Source: an uncultured Pseudomonadales bacterium
GTDB lineage: Bacteria; Pseudomonadota; Gammaproteobacteria; Pseudomonadales; Porticoccaceae
Length of the DNA: 64,000 nt
Assembly (NCBI GenBank): GCA_943846685.1
Contig: OX044363.1
Span: forward strand, 972,001 to 1,036,000
Direction of reading: 5' to 3'
The translations under genes were made by a program, and so were the position numbers. The notes under the pieces are model-generated. The model did not search any database, had not been told where the DNA came from, and worked only from the letters and a program-made list of their open reading frames with translations. Below, in pieces: positions 35,827 through 47,902 of this stretch. Numbering within the stretch: the stretch's first letter is position 1; each line of letters begins with the position of its first letter.

Positions 35827-38800
35827 ATGGCTCAGAGCTTATGTCGGCTTGACGATTTTAAAGATAACTGCGGTTTTGGCTTAATTGCCCATATCAAGGG
35901 TAACCCTAGCCACAAACTGTTACTTAATGCTATTCAGGCCTTGACCTGCATGACCCACCGCGGTGGTGTTGCCGCTGATGGCAAGACCGGTGATGGCTGT
36001 GGTCTTCTGCTGCAAAAGCCCGATAGCTTTTTGCGTACAGTTGTTAAAGAGACTCTGCAAATAGAGCTTCCTGAGCTCTATGCGGTCGGCGCAGTGATGC
36101 TCAATACGGATGATGAGAAGCGCGCAACAGCGAAAAATATTCTTGAGCAGGAACTCAGTGCCCAGGGCCTAAAAGTTCTCGGCTGGCGTGAAGTTCCCAC
36201 TGACAGTAACTGTCTAGGACCAATCGCACTAGAGTCGCTGCCTGCTTTTGAGCAGGTCTTTATCGCGCCTGGCGATATTGCCGATGAAAAACATTTTAGC
36301 GCTCGACTCTATATGGGTCGCCGCAAGGCCGAAAAGCAGCTAACGGAAGACGATCTCTTTCATATTGCCAGCCTCGGCACCAAAATTCTCAGTTATAAAG
36401 GCCTGATGATGCCGGTAGACCTACCGGGCTTCTATCTCGACCTTGCTGACGAGCGTTTGGAAACCGCTATCTGTGTTTTCCATCAGCGCTTCTCAACCAA
36501 TACCATGCCGCGCTGGCCACTGGCCCAGCCTTTCAGAATGTTGGCTCACAACGGTGAGATCAACACTATTATGGGCAACCGCAACTGGTCTGTTGCGCGC
36601 ACGCCAAAATATAGTTCTGAGCTGTTGCCGGATCTTAAAGAAGCTGCACCACTGGTTAACCGTGTCGGTTCTGACTCCTCAAGCCTGGACAATATGCTGG
36701 AAATGCTGGTTACCGGTGGTATGGATCTGCACTTGGCTGTGCGTACACTGGTTCCACCAGCCTGGCAAAATGTGGAAGATCTAAATCCTGATCACCGCGC
36801 ACTCTATGATTATCTGTCGAAGCACCAGGAGCCCTGGGATGGTCCAGCTGGCCTGGTTATTACCGATGGCCGTTTTGCAGTCTGTACTCTGGATCGCAAT
36901 GGTTTGCGTCCCTCTCGCTGGGTAATTACCAATGATGACGTGATTACGGTTGCCTCTGAAGTTGGCGTTTATGACTACCGTCCAGAAGATGTGGTTGCCA
37001 AAGGTCGCTTGGGGCCCGGTGATATTCTTTCGATTGATACTCAGGAGGGCAGAATACTCTTCCGTGATGAGATTGAAGACCAGCTAGCCGCTCGCCACCC
37101 TTACAAAAAGTGGCTCAATGAAGGTCGCTACGCGATTGAGTCTAGCTTTGATACGGACAGCATCGATATTGAAGGGACTTTAAGTCGCGACGAAATTAAA
37201 TGTTATATGAAGATGTTCCAGGTCTCCTTTGAAGAGCGAGATCAGGTGCTAAGACCATTGGCTGAAGGTGGTCAGGAAGCGACCGCTTCAATGGGTGATG
37301 ATACGCCTATGGCGGTATTGTCGAAAAAGCATCGCAATGTCTTTGACTATTTCCGCCAGCAGTTTGCCCAGGTAACCAATCCACCGATAGATCCATTGCG
37401 TGAAGCAATCGTGATGTCGCTGGGTGTTGAGCTGGGTCGCGAAGAGAGTATTTTTGAAGAGAACCCCTATATGGGAACGCGCATTGGACTCTCCAGCCCA
37501 GTGCTCTCTCCACGCAAATACTACGCGTTAAAGCGCAACGAATTTGAACAGTTCCCCGTGGTTAAGTTTGCCCTTAACTACGATGCTGCAGAAGAAAATC
37601 TTCAGCAGGCAATCAAACGTCTCTGTGAAGAAGTTGCCGATGCCGTTCGCAACGGTGCAGTGATCTGTATTCTCTCCGATCACAATATCAGTGAAGGCAA
37701 GCAGCCGATTCATATTTTGCTGGCTGTAGGTGCTGTCCACAACTACCTGATTGAACAGGGTGTGCGCAGTGATGCCAATATAGTTGCCAGTACCGGTTAC
37801 GCCAGAGACTCACACCAGATCGCAACATTGATCGGCTGTGGTGCATCGCTGGTATATCCGTACCTGAGCTACCATGTGCTCTGTGATCTTATCGATAGTG
37901 GCGAACTGCTTGTCGATGTAGATACAGCGTTCAAACAGTACCGCAAAGGCATTAATAAAGGCCTGCTGAAAATACTCTCGAAGATGGGCATTTCAACCAT
38001 TGCCTCCTATCGAGGCGCACTGTTATTTGAGGCTATTGGTCTTAACAGTGAAGTGATTGATCTGTGTTTCCCCGGTCTTGTCAGTCGTCTTGAAGGTGCA
38101 AATTTTAGTGATCTAGAGATAGATCAGACTGAACTCAGTAAATTGGCCTGGAAATTACGCAAGCCAATTGAGCCCGGTGGTCTGCTTAAATATGTTCACG
38201 GTCAGGAATACCACGCCTATAACCCGGATGTTGTTCAAACAATGCACAAAGCCGTGCAGAATGATGACTACAAAGCCTGGGGTGAGTATGCCGATCTGGT
38301 TAACAAGCGACCAGTAGCCGCTTTGCGTGACCTGCTTAAGCTCAGCGACAAAGTTACTCCGATTGATCTGGCATCTGTAGAGCCAATGGAAGCCATTGTT
38401 AAGCGCTTTGACTCAGCCGGTATGTCACTGGGTGCACTGTCACCTGAAGCCCATGAATCATTAGCTGAAGCGATGAACGGCCTCGGTGGTCGCTCAAACT
38501 CCGGTGAAGGTGGTGAAGATCCAGCCCGTTATGGCACGATCAAATCATCCAAGATCAAACAGATTGCATCCGGTCGTTTTGGTGTAACCCCAGCTTATCT
38601 CTCCAGTGCAGAAGTACTGCAGATTAAAGTTGCTCAGGGTGCCAAGCCCGGTGAGGGTGGACAGTTGCCAGGTGGCAAGGTCAATGACCTGATTGCTCGT
38701 CTGCGTTACTCGGTGCCAGGTGTCACATTGATATCACCGCCACCGCACCATGATATTTACTCTATTGAAGATCTGGCCCAGCTGATCTTTGACCTCAAGC

Positions 38801-40284
38801 AGGTCAATCCAGATGCGCTGGTATCAGTCAAACTGGTTTCGCGCCCCGGCGTTGGCACCATTGCTGCAGGTGTGGCAAAAGCTTATGCCGATCTGATTAC
38901 CATCTCCGGTTATGACGGTGGCACTGCGGCCAGCCCGATCAGTTCAATCCGTCATGCCGGTTCTCCATGGGAGCTGGGCCTGACAGAGACTCACCAAACC
39001 CTGCGCGCCAACGATCTGCGCGACAAGGTTAGAGTTCAAACCGACGGTGGCTTAAAGACCGGTCTCGATGTGGTTAAAGCGGCGATTCTCGGCGCTGAAA
39101 GCTTTGGTTTCGGCACCGGCCCAATGGTCGCATTGGGTTGTAAATACCTGCGTATCTGCCACCTGAATAACTGTGCAACCGGTGTTGCAACCCAGGATAG
39201 TCGTCTGCGTAATGATCACTACCGCGGTACTGTAGCCATGGCGACCAACTTCTTTAAGTTTATCGCTATGGAGACTAGAGAGTGGTTAGCCCTGTTGGGT
39301 GTGCGTACCCTCGAAGAATTGATTGGTCGAGTTGATCTGCTGGAAACACTGCCGGGTGAAACCAGCAAACAGCAGCATCTTGAACTATCACCGCTGCTTG
39401 AAGATCGCTCAGAACTGGAAGGCAAACCGCAGACCTGTTCTCAGCCGAAAAACAATCCTTTCGATCAAGGCCAGCTAGCAGAGAAAATGGTTGAACAGGC
39501 ACTGCCCAGTATCGAAGCGCAAGCTGGCGGAAGCTTTGACTTTAATGTCGGTAACTGTGATCGCTCAATCGGCGCGCGGTTGTCCGGTGAGATTGCCAAG
39601 CGTTACGGCAATACAGGTATGTCCCAATCACCCATCAGGCTTAACCTGAAAGGTGTTGCAGGACAGTCACTGGGTGTTTGGAATGCCGGTGGTCTGGAAA
39701 TCTACCTCGAAGGCGATGCCAATGATTACGTCGGTAAAGGTATGGCCGGTGGTAAGCTGGTACTGCGCCCACCGCAGAACAGCACATTCGCCTCCAACGA
39801 AACGCCAATTATGGGCAACACCTGTCTCTACGGCGCTACCGGAGGCAAAATCTTTGCCGCTGGTAAGGTCGGTGAGCGCTTTGCTGTTCGCAACTCTGGC
39901 GCTGTGGCTGTTGCCGAAGGCGCTGGCGATCACTGCTGTGAATATATGACCGGTGGTATTGTTACTATCCTCGGTGCAACCGGCTATAACTTTGGCGCTG
40001 GTATGACCGGCGGTTTTGCCTATGTGCTGGATATGAATCGTAATTTTGTCGATCGTTACAATATGGAGTTGGTCGATATACAGCGCATCACTACCGAAGC
40101 AACTGAGTCCCATCGCGTATTCTTAAAGAATATGATTAGCGACCATGTAAAAGAAACTGGTAGCCAATGGGGCGAAAACATTATTAATAATTTTTCTGAT
40201 TATGCACCGCGGTTCTGGCTGGTTAAGCCAAAAGCTGCAAGTCTGAGCAGCCTTTTGGCTCAGGCCCATGCAAATCCGCAGTAA
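35827..40284 (+). CDS. gltB: glutamate synthase (NADPH), large subunit
   Basis: 1485 aa, normal for GltB. The Ntn glutaminase domain begins at Cys15 ([13 protein letters not shown]), which should become the N-terminus after removal of a 14-residue propeptide. A central domain, the FMN-binding synthase domain (about 850-1220) with the [3Fe-4S] cysteines in [18 protein letters not shown], and the C-terminal GXGXG beta-helix domain follow. It transfers the glutamine amide to 2-oxoglutarate. gltD follows 27 bp downstream. Confidence 0.96.
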   Translation: MAQSLCRLDDFKDNCGFGLIAHIKGNPSHKLLLNAIQALTCMTHRGGVAADGKTGDGCGLLLQKPDSFLRTVVKETLQIELPELYAVGAVMLNTDDEKRATAKNILEQELSAQGLKVLGWREVPTDSNCLGPIALESLPAFEQVFIAPGDIADEKHFSARLYMGRRKAEKQLTEDDLFHIASLGTKILSYKGLMMPVDLPGFYLDLADERLETAICVFHQRFSTNTMPRWPLAQPFRMLAHNGEINTIMGNRNWSVARTPKYSSELLPDLKEAAPLVNRVGSDSSSLDNMLEMLVTGGMDLHLAVRTLVPPAWQNVEDLNPDHRALYDYLSKHQEPWDGPAGLVITDGRFAVCTLDRNGLRPSRWVITNDDVITVASEVGVYDYRPEDVVAKGRLGPGDILSIDTQEGRILFRDEIEDQLAARHPYKKWLNEGRYAIESSFDTDSIDIEGTLSRDEIKCYMKMFQVSFEERDQVLRPLAEGGQEATASMGDDTPMAVLSKKHRNVFDYFRQQFAQVTNPPIDPLREAIVMSLGVELGREESIFEENPYMGTRIGLSSPVLSPRKYYALKRNEFEQFPVVKFALNYDAAEENLQQAIKRLCEEVADAVRNGAVICILSDHNISEGKQPIHILLAVGAVHNYLIEQGVRSDANIVASTGYARDSHQIATLIGCGASLVYPYLSYHVLCDLIDSGELLVDVDTAFKQYRKGINKGLLKILSKMGISTIASYRGALLFEAIGLNSEVIDLCFPGLVSRLEGANFSDLEIDQTELSKLAWKLRKPIEPGGLLKYVHGQEYHAYNPDVVQTMHKAVQNDDYKAWGEYADLVNKRPVAALRDLLKLSDKVTPIDLASVEPMEAIVKRFDSAGMSLGALSPEAHESLAEAMNGLGGRSNSGEGGEDPARYGTIKSSKIKQIASGRFGVTPAYLSSAEVLQIKVAQGAKPGEGGQLPGGKVNDLIARLRYSVPGVTLISPPPHHDIYSIEDLAQLIFDLKQVNPDALVSVKLVSRPGVGTIAAGVAKAYADLITISGYDGGTAASPISSIRHAGSPWELGLTETHQTLRANDLRDKVRVQTDGGLKTGLDVVKAAILGAESFGFGTGPMVALGCKYLRICHLNNCATGVATQDSRLRNDHYRGTVAMATNFFKFIAMETREWLALLGVRTLEELIGRVDLLETLPGETSKQQHLELSPLLEDRSELEGKPQTCSQPKNNPFDQGQLAEKMVEQALPSIEAQAGGSFDFNVGNCDRSIGARLSGEIAKRYGNTGMSQSPIRLNLKGVAGQSLGVWNAGGLEIYLEGDANDYVGKGMAGGKLVLRPPQNSTFASNETPIMGNTCLYGATGGKIFAAGKVGERFAVRNSGAVAVAEGAGDHCCEYMTGGIVTILGATGYNFGAGMTGGFAYVLDMNRNFVDRYNMELVDIQRITTEATESHRVFLKNMISDHVKETGSQWGENIINNFSDYAPRFWLVKPKAASLSSLLAQAHANPQ

Positions 40285-40293
40285 GCCAATTAG

Positions 40294-41730
<1,437 letters not shown>

Positions 41731-41767
41731 AATTTAGCGTTTTACACCAGTTTCAAAAGGGAATTGT

Positions 41768-42823
41768 ATGTCCGAATTAAAAAATGATCGTTTTTTAAAA
41801 GCCTTGATGCGCCAACCAGTCGACCGCACACCAGTGTGGATGATGCGCCAGGCCGGACGCTACCTGCCTGAATACCGAGCGGTTAGAACTCAGGCCGGTG
41901 ACTTTATGAGCCTGTGTAAAAACACCGAGCTGGCCTGCGAAGTGACATTGCAGCCCCTCGAGCGCTATGCAATGGATGCCGCGATTCTGTTTTCAGATAT
42001 TTTAACCATTCCCGATGCTATGGGTCTGGGTCTCTATTTTGAAACTGGAGAAGGCCCGAAATTTCGCAAGCCGGTGCGCACCGAAGCTGATATTGAAAAT
42101 CTGCAGGTAATCAATACCGCCAATGATCTCGGTTATGTCACTGATGCAGTCACCATGATTCGCCGCGAACTTAACGGACGCGTACCGCTGATCGGTTTCT
42201 CAGGCAGCCCCTGGACGCTGGCCACCTATATGATCGAAGGTCAGAGCAGCAGAGATTTTGCCCGCGCCAAAACCATGCTCTACACCCAGCCGGAACTAAT
42301 GCATCAACTGCTCGAGAAGCTGGCACTGTCAGTGATTGATTATTTAAATGCACAGATTCGTGCCGGTGCTCAGGCAGTGCAGATATTTGATACCTGGGGC
42401 GGCGCACTCAGCCACTCAGCCTATGCCGAATTCTCACTCGCCTATATGAAAAAGATTGTCGATGGTCTAATTACTCACCATGATGGTCGCGATGTACCAG
42501 TGATTCTGTTTACCAAAGGCGGTGGTCTCTGGTTAGAGGCGATGGCCGATACCGGCTGTCATGCACTGGGGCTCGACTGGACCATGGATATTGCCGCAGC
42601 GAAAAGCCGTGTGGGTCATCAGGTCGCCCTGCAGGGCAATATGGATCCCGCCGTTCTGCGCGCCGATCCCGCCACCATTGAAGCGCAGGTCGAAAGCATT
42701 ATGCGCGGTTACGGTCAGGGCTCAGGTCATATATTTAACCTCGGCCATGGCATCACACCAGACATAGATCCAGATCATGTCAAAGTCTTTGTGGATGCAG
42801 TTCACAGATTTTCTGAAAACTAG
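41768..42823 (+). CDS. hemE: uroporphyrinogen decarboxylase
   Basis: 351 aa. The signatures [17 protein letters not shown] (about residues 21-37) and [16 protein letters not shown] identify HemE, which makes coproporphyrinogen III in heme synthesis. It lies 37 bp after gltD with an AAGGGAA ribosome-binding site, so it may be read from the glt transcript; gltBD-hemE is also the order in Pseudomonas. Confidence 0.96.
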   Translation: MSELKNDRFLKALMRQPVDRTPVWMMRQAGRYLPEYRAVRTQAGDFMSLCKNTELACEVTLQPLERYAMDAAILFSDILTIPDAMGLGLYFETGEGPKFRKPVRTEADIENLQVINTANDLGYVTDAVTMIRRELNGRVPLIGFSGSPWTLATYMIEGQSSRDFARAKTMLYTQPELMHQLLEKLALSVIDYLNAQIRAGAQAVQIFDTWGGALSHSAYAEFSLAYMKKIVDGLITHHDGRDVPVILFTKGGGLWLEAMADTGCHALGLDWTMDIAAAKSRVGHQVALQGNMDPAVLRADPATIEAQVESIMRGYGQGSGHIFNLGHGITPDIDPDHVKVFVDAVHRFSEN

Positions 42824-42875
42824 CCCATAGCTCGATCAGTTCTTGGTCTATATTTGTTAAAACTGATACCTGAAC

Positions 42876-42906
42876 ACGCTTTTGAATATCCGAAAGCGTT
42901 ACATTT
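42876..42906 (+). terminator. weak terminator-like hairpin after hemE
   Basis: Stem ACGCTTT / AAAGCGT (42876-42882 and 42893-42899) with a ten-base loop, followed by TACATTTT. It is a modest candidate for the end of the hemE transcript, upstream of the HD-GYP gene. Confidence 0.35.
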
Positions 42907-42957
42907 TATGTTCAAGGTGTTTTAGCGATTTTAGACGCACAGATCTGGTAGAAAGCT

Positions 42958-44421
42958 ATGTCTCTACAGCAGTTAAAAGTTTTTATTCACGAACTCGAAG
43001 TGGGCATGTTTGTTTCCGCATTGGACAAGCCTTGGGCTGAAACGCCATTTCCCATTCAGGGTTTTATGATTAAAAGCCTCGCCGATGCCTCCAGAGTAAA
43101 AGCCTACTGCGACTATGTGTATATCGATGTAGCCAAGGGCGCATCGCCTTTGGATATAAAAACCGCCGCCTCAGCAAATCCGACCCATAGAAATGATCGC
43201 TCTTCAGTGATTGTCGGTAGAAATACCATCAATACCGATAGCCCAGTTAATCAAAGTTCTAGTAGAAATACTCATAGCTCAGCGCCCCGCAGCTTTGTCG
43301 TAAAACCTTATATCTACAATAAAACTGTCGAACTGGCCAAAGAAATACCTGCCGCACGCAGAGTGATGAACAATCTGGTGGGATGCCTAAGTGTCGCAAC
43401 CCGGCAAATTACCAAAGGCGGTAACTTCAATCTCGATCAACTTCAAGAATCTGTCGACAGCATGGTCGACAGTGTTGTGCGCTGTCCCGATGCCTTTACC
43501 TGGCTGCTGCGTTTACGCGCCAAAGACCCTCATACCCACGATCACAGTATTCGTTCATCGCTGTGGGCAACCCAGTTTGCCCGCCATATTGGCCTCGATA
43601 TAGAACAGATAAAAGACCTCTGTCTAGCGACGCTGCTCAAGGATGTCGGCAAGGCCGGCATGGATCGCACACTTCTACGCAAAGCCAATCGAAATGCCGA
43701 AGAAGAGGCCGAATACCGCAGTTTTGTCAGCGCCAGTGTGGAGAATCTAAAGCAGTCAGAGTTTGATAATCGACGGGTATTAAATATTATTAAGTTTCAC
43801 TGTGAGCGCTATGACGGCAGTGGTTTTCCCAAAGGCTGTTCCGGAAAGCGAATTCCTTTTTTAGCCTCTGTCGCTGGAATTGCCTCTGAATTTGATCGTC
43901 TCTGTAACCCCCGAGAAGTGGCCGAAACCCTGACCCCTTCTAAAGCCACGGGTCGGCTCTACGAACTTCGCGGTCAGGCCTTTGCCGAAGATCTGGTGGT
44001 TGAGTTTATCCGCTCTGTGGGGCTCTATCCGGCCGGAACAGTGGTTGAGTTAACCACCGGTGATCTGGGTATGGTTGTTGAGCAAAACCCCAAGTCGCGG
44101 CTATCACCCAGAGTGGCGGTATTTGAGTCAAAGGAAAACAGCTCTGATAAGGCGAACTATATTTTTGTCGATCTTAAAAATGAAGAGAAGGCCCGCGCCC
44201 AGTTGGGTAGCTTTGGTACTCGACGAGCCCTTGAGGTCAACAAATTGGCTATTAATAAAGATATTGATCCGGAGAGATTAAATATTGACGATCATTTGCT
44301 AAATCGGCTGATTACAAAGCCCTTTGATTCACCGATGGCTGGACTACTGGCAATGGGTGGGTCGAAAGCCGCGCCCAATCGAGGTTTGTTCTCGGCACTT
44401 AAGCAGCGGCTTTCACTCTAA
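42958..44421 (+). CDS. degenerate HD-GYP domain protein (DUF3391 + HD-GYP)
   Basis: 487 aa. The N-terminal DUF3391 domain (about residues 1-140, LKVFIHELEVGMFVSALDKPWAETPFPIQGF) is typical of HD-GYP cyclic-di-GMP phosphodiesterases. The HD-GYP domain (about 175-345) keeps the first His (HDHSIRSS, about 196) but has Lys228-Asp229 where the HD pair is expected (LLKDVGKAG), HCERYDGSGFP at 281-291 instead of HHERYDGSGYP, and IASEFDR where VADxYDA is usual. Several metal ligands are therefore missing, and it is probably not an active phosphodiesterase; it may bind cyclic dinucleotides or partners. The C-terminal 140 residues form a PilZ-unlike extension of unknown role. Confidence 0.85.
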   Translation: MSLQQLKVFIHELEVGMFVSALDKPWAETPFPIQGFMIKSLADASRVKAYCDYVYIDVAKGASPLDIKTAASANPTHRNDRSSVIVGRNTINTDSPVNQSSSRNTHSSAPRSFVVKPYIYNKTVELAKEIPAARRVMNNLVGCLSVATRQITKGGNFNLDQLQESVDSMVDSVVRCPDAFTWLLRLRAKDPHTHDHSIRSSLWATQFARHIGLDIEQIKDLCLATLLKDVGKAGMDRTLLRKANRNAEEEAEYRSFVSASVENLKQSEFDNRRVLNIIKFHCERYDGSGFPKGCSGKRIPFLASVAGIASEFDRLCNPREVAETLTPSKATGRLYELRGQAFAEDLVVEFIRSVGLYPAGTVVELTTGDLGMVVEQNPKSRLSPRVAVFESKENSSDKANYIFVDLKNEEKARAQLGSFGTRRALEVNKLAINKDIDPERLNIDDHLLNRLITKPFDSPMAGLLAMGGSKAAPNRGLFSALKQRLSL

Positions 44422-44441
44422 AAGATCTGTTTATAAAAGCC

Positions 44442-45293
44442 CTATGTAATGACCGCTATTTTTTCACCCATCTGGATATCAGATTGCGGCATTAGCGAAT
44501 CCTGCCAGGCAATTTTATCTTCCTGGAATAACAGAATAACCGTTGAACCAAACTTAAACCGTCCTATCTCATCACCTTTCTTATAGATAATATCGCGATC
44601 GGAATAATCAGTCTCTCTGATTGCGCCGCGGCCCGGGGTTTCAAAGCCACCCCAGACAGTTTCAATGCCAGCCACCAACATTGCGCCGACAAACACCACG
44701 ACAAAGTTGCCAATCTCCGACTCAAATTCACAGACCAAACGCTCGTTGCGGGCAAATAAATTTGGCAGTGCCTGAGCGGTCTGGTCATTGACCGAAAATA
44801 GATCGCCGGGAATATAGCGCGTACTCAGCAACTTGCCGGCAGCAGGAATATGCACGCGGTGATAGTCGCGAGGGGAGAGGTAGATGGTCGCGAAGCTACC
44901 ATTATCATAGCTTTTGGCCTGCTCTGAATTACCCAATAAACGGCTCGCCGAGTAATTGCTACCCTTAGCCTGAATAATTCTGTGGTGATTGATAGGCCCA
45001 GCTTGGCTCACCGCGCCGTCAGCGGGAGAGACAACTGCATTGTTATCAGTATCTATTGGGCGAACGCCATCTTTTAAGGCGCGAGTAAAGAAGCTATTAA
45101 AGTTCTCGTAGTCGTTAATATCGCTGCTGGCCGCCTCATCAATATTAATATCAAACGCCTTGATAGCTCGTTCAATTAACCAGTTTTTCAGACGCAGATT
45201 TTTCGACTCTGCGGCTTTGGCAATCAGTCGTGAAAGGGCGTGTTTTGGTAGCAGTCGTTGCAGGGCAACAAATAATTCTGCGCGATGATTCAT
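44442..45293 (-). CDS. psd: phosphatidylserine decarboxylase proenzyme
   Basis: 283 aa. The self-cleavage site is GST at Gly249-Ser250 (FKFGSTVILLF); Ser250 becomes the pyruvoyl group of the alpha chain. The charge-relay motifs SPADGAVSQ and SPRDYHRVHIP are present. It makes phosphatidylethanolamine at the inner membrane. It is the last gene of a minus-strand rsgA-rhdA-psd group. Confidence 0.95.
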   Translation of the reverse strand: MNHRAELFVALQRLLPKHALSRLIAKAAESKNLRLKNWLIERAIKAFDINIDEAASSDINDYENFNSFFTRALKDGVRPIDTDNNAVVSPADGAVSQAGPINHHRIIQAKGSNYSASRLLGNSEQAKSYDNGSFATIYLSPRDYHRVHIPAAGKLLSTRYIPGDLFSVNDQTAQALPNLFARNERLVCEFESEIGNFVVVFVGAMLVAGIETVWGGFETPGRGAIRETDYSDRDIIYKKGDEIGRFKFGSTVILLFQEDKIAWQDSLMPQSDIQMGEKIAVIT

Positions 45294-45327
45294 AGTTTAT
45301 AGCTCTTAATTTGGTAGCATTTAATTT

Positions 45328-46146
45328 CTAGCCACCCAGTTCAACGGGTGTGGTTTCCAGATTTCCCCATTCGGACCAGGAGCCATCGTAAGCACTGATA
45401 TTTTTATAGCCGAGAATACGTGCGACCATATAGGTAAAAGCGGAGCGATGGTGGCTCTGGCAATGGGTGGTAATTGTTTTATCCTGGGTCAATCCCGCCG
45501 CGTCGAGAATAGCCTGAGCATCCTCGCGCAGGCGCAAATTGCGCTGTTGATCCATCAGATCGGTCCACTCAATATTTATTGCGCCGGGAATATGTCCACC
45601 ACGAGCTGAGCGAACCATATCTCCGCGATATTCACCGGGGCTACGTGCATCCCAGATCGCAAAGTTAGCATCGCCCAGCTTAGAGGTAATCGAATCTATA
45701 TCGCTGCGCACAGAGGGATTGGCAATGCTCACCTGAGTATTCTGGCTAACCGGCTGATTGGCTTCACTCTCAGTGGGGAAACCCTCTTTCACCCAGGAGA
45801 CAATACCGCCATTCAGGTAGGACCAGTTGCTGTAGCCGAGCAAATCTAGCGTCCAGGCCAATCGCCCAGCCCAGCCACCGCCCTCGTCGTCGTAGACCAC
45901 CATATGAGTATCGGTATTGATTCCAAGGTAGCCAATAATATTGCTGAGCTGCTCCAAAGCAGGCAGTTTACCGGGCGTTGGCGCTTTACCCGCCATCAAT
46001 AGACTGCTGGATAAGTGGACCGCACCGGGAATATGTCTGTGCTGATATAAGGCCGGATTACAGAGATCGACAATTAATAAATTATCGCGATCAAGTATTG
46101 CTTCCAGCTCGCTGGGTTCTAGTAGACGGGGAATAGGATTAGTCAT
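45328..46146 (-). CDS. rhdA: thiosulfate sulfurtransferase (RhdA-like rhodanese)
   Basis: 272 aa, two tandem rhodanese domains; the C-terminal one carries catalytic Cys229 in the loop CQSHHRS. That loop resembles the Azotobacter/Pseudomonas RhdA loop (CQTHHRS) rather than the CGSG-type loop of mercaptopyruvate sulfurtransferase SseA. It moves sulfane sulfur from thiosulfate to thiophilic acceptors. It lies between rsgA and psd, as in Pseudomonas. Confidence 0.88.
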   Translation of the reverse strand: MTNPIPRLLEPSELEAILDRDNLLIVDLCNPALYQHRHIPGAVHLSSSLLMAGKAPTPGKLPALEQLSNIIGYLGINTDTHMVVYDDEGGGWAGRLAWTLDLLGYSNWSYLNGGIVSWVKEGFPTESEANQPVSQNTQVSIANPSVRSDIDSITSKLGDANFAIWDARSPGEYRGDMVRSARGGHIPGAINIEWTDLMDQQRNLRLREDAQAILDAAGLTQDKTITTHCQSHHRSAFTYMVARILGYKNISAYDGSWSEWGNLETTPVELGG

Positions 46147-46191
46147 TTTACAATTCGTTAACAGGCTGTTTTTCTGCTGCGGAGTTTAACA

Positions 46192-47217
46192 TTATTGCTC
46201 ATCCTGACTAGCAAGGATATTGCGATAATTCATCAGTCGCACATCGAGTATTTTGCCTTCCTGAGACGCTTTTAATAGGGCGCAGCCGAGTTCGACCCGG
46301 TGTTTACAGTCGCGAAATTTACAGTGACCAAGAAAGGGCCTAAATTCGATAAAGCCATCGATAATCTGCTCATCACTTAAATTGGTCACCGCAAATTCGC
46401 GAATCCCGGGCGAATCAATAAGGTGGCCACCGTTCTTAAGGTGAAAGAGTCTTGAAGCGGTGGTGGTATGGGTGCCCTTGTCAGTACCTTCAGAGAGTGC
46501 GCCGACAAGGATATTGGCATCGGGCTCCAGCTGATTGATCAGTGAGGATTTACCGACACCAGACTGACCAACAAAAATTGAAGTGTGTGCTGCTAAATAG
46601 TCTTTTAGCTTATCTATCCCGGCACCGGTCTTTACTGATACTTGAAGTACCTCATAGCCGACTTTTTGGTAATCGCTGATTAACTGTTCAATATAGGAAT
46701 GCTCACCGCCCTCGAGCATATCGATTTTATTGACGATCAATACCGGCTGAATATTCTGTGCTTCAGAGGCAATCAGATAGCGGTCGATAAGGTTGCTGTA
46801 AGCGGTTGGCTTGGCGGCAAACACAATCGCGATGCGATCCACATTGGCCGCCACAGGGCGCAGCTTGCCGTAGGGGTCGGGGCGCAGCAGTTCAGAGTTG
46901 CGCGGTTCGCGGGCGACAATCACGCCATTGGGTTCCGCGTGACGCCAGATTACCGTATCTCCGGTGACCAGTGGCTCCAGGTTGGCGCGGATATGGCAGC
47001 GGTAAATTTTGTCCTTATAGTTGCCTTCTAGGCCTTCAATATCAATCTGGGCACCAAAGTTGGTAATCACCGTGCCGCGTACCTCAGGGCCGAGCTGAGT
47101 GAGGTTTTCAAGCTCGTCATCAGTGACGGTATTTTTAAGAATAGCTCGCTCGCGACGACGCTCCTGAATGGACTGGATGCGGTTTTTTTGTCGTAAGCTA
47201 AGATTGCGTTTGGCCAT
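46192..47217 (-). CDS. rsgA: ribosome small-subunit GTPase RsgA
   Basis: 341 aa. An N-terminal basic region and OB fold come first, then a circularly permuted GTPase with NKID (G4) before GQSGVGKSSL (G1) and DSPGIREF (G3). A C-terminal zinc knuckle (CKFRDCKHRVELGC) follows. RsgA checks late 30S subunits during maturation. It is divergent from orn across a 124-bp gap. Confidence 0.95.
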   Translation of the reverse strand: MAKRNLSLRQKNRIQSIQERRRERAILKNTVTDDELENLTQLGPEVRGTVITNFGAQIDIEGLEGNYKDKIYRCHIRANLEPLVTGDTVIWRHAEPNGVIVAREPRNSELLRPDPYGKLRPVAANVDRIAIVFAAKPTAYSNLIDRYLIASEAQNIQPVLIVNKIDMLEGGEHSYIEQLISDYQKVGYEVLQVSVKTGAGIDKLKDYLAAHTSIFVGQSGVGKSSLINQLEPDANILVGALSEGTDKGTHTTTASRLFHLKNGGHLIDSPGIREFAVTNLSDEQIIDGFIEFRPFLGHCKFRDCKHRVELGCALLKASQEGKILDVRLMNYRNILASQDEQ

Positions 47218-47341
47218 TCATTGTCTCGTAATGCGGTTAATAACTGCTGATTCAGCACCTTAGTCAGTGCTGTCTCTGGCGTTCTGGTTCGCAAGGATAT
47301 AGCATAACCGGCTGAAGTAACATTTTACGGAAATAAAATAG

Positions 47342-47902
47342 ATGGCCAATGCTACCCCAAGCCCGAATCCAATGAACCTGATCTGGATTGATTTAGAGAT
47401 GACCGGTCTCAGTCCTGAAAACGACCGAATTATTGAGATTGCCACCGTGGTAACCGATAAAGACCTAAATATTCTCGCCGAGGGCCCGGTATTAGCCGTG
47501 CATCAGTCGGACCAGTTACTGGACGGCATGGACGAGTGGAATACTCGCCAACACGGTGGCTCTGGGTTGACTGAGCGGGTTCGTCAGAGCACTAACACAG
47601 AAGCCGATGCGGTGGTTGCAACCATAGAGTTTCTGCGTCAGTGGGTTCCCTCCGGCAAGTCTCCTATGTGTGGCAATTCCATCTGTCAGGATCGACGTTT
47701 TCTGGCCAACTATATGCCCGAACTGGAAAAGTACTTTCACTATCGAAATCTCGATGTCAGCACCCTTAAAGAGTTGGTGCAGCGCTGGAAGCCCGAGCTC
47801 TCCAATGGTTTTAAAAAGCGCGGCAGTCATTTAGCGATGGATGATATTCACGATTCCATTCGCGAATTAGACTATTACCGAGAAGTGTTTATTCGTCTTT
47901 AG
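47342..47902 (+). CDS. orn: oligoribonuclease
   Basis: 186 aa DEDDh exonuclease. Exo I DLEMTGL (about residues 17-23), the middle motif [19 protein letters not shown], and His-Asp in [17 protein letters not shown]. It degrades 2-5 nt RNAs and pGpG, the product of c-di-GMP hydrolysis. Its 3' end overlaps the convergent queG 3' end by 14 bases. Confidence 0.95.
   Translation: MANATPSPNPMNLIWIDLEMTGLSPENDRIIEIATVVTDKDLNILAEGPVLAVHQSDQLLDGMDEWNTRQHGGSGLTERVRQSTNTEADAVVATIEFLRQWVPSGKSPMCGNSICQDRRFLANYMPELEKYFHYRNLDVSTLKELVQRWKPELSNGFKKRGSHLAMDDIHDSIRELDYYREVFIRL

Noticed and set aside
39667..40113. 148-codon minus-strand open frame within gltB
   Set aside because: Shadow of the GltB GXGXG domain, whose codon periodicity explains it.
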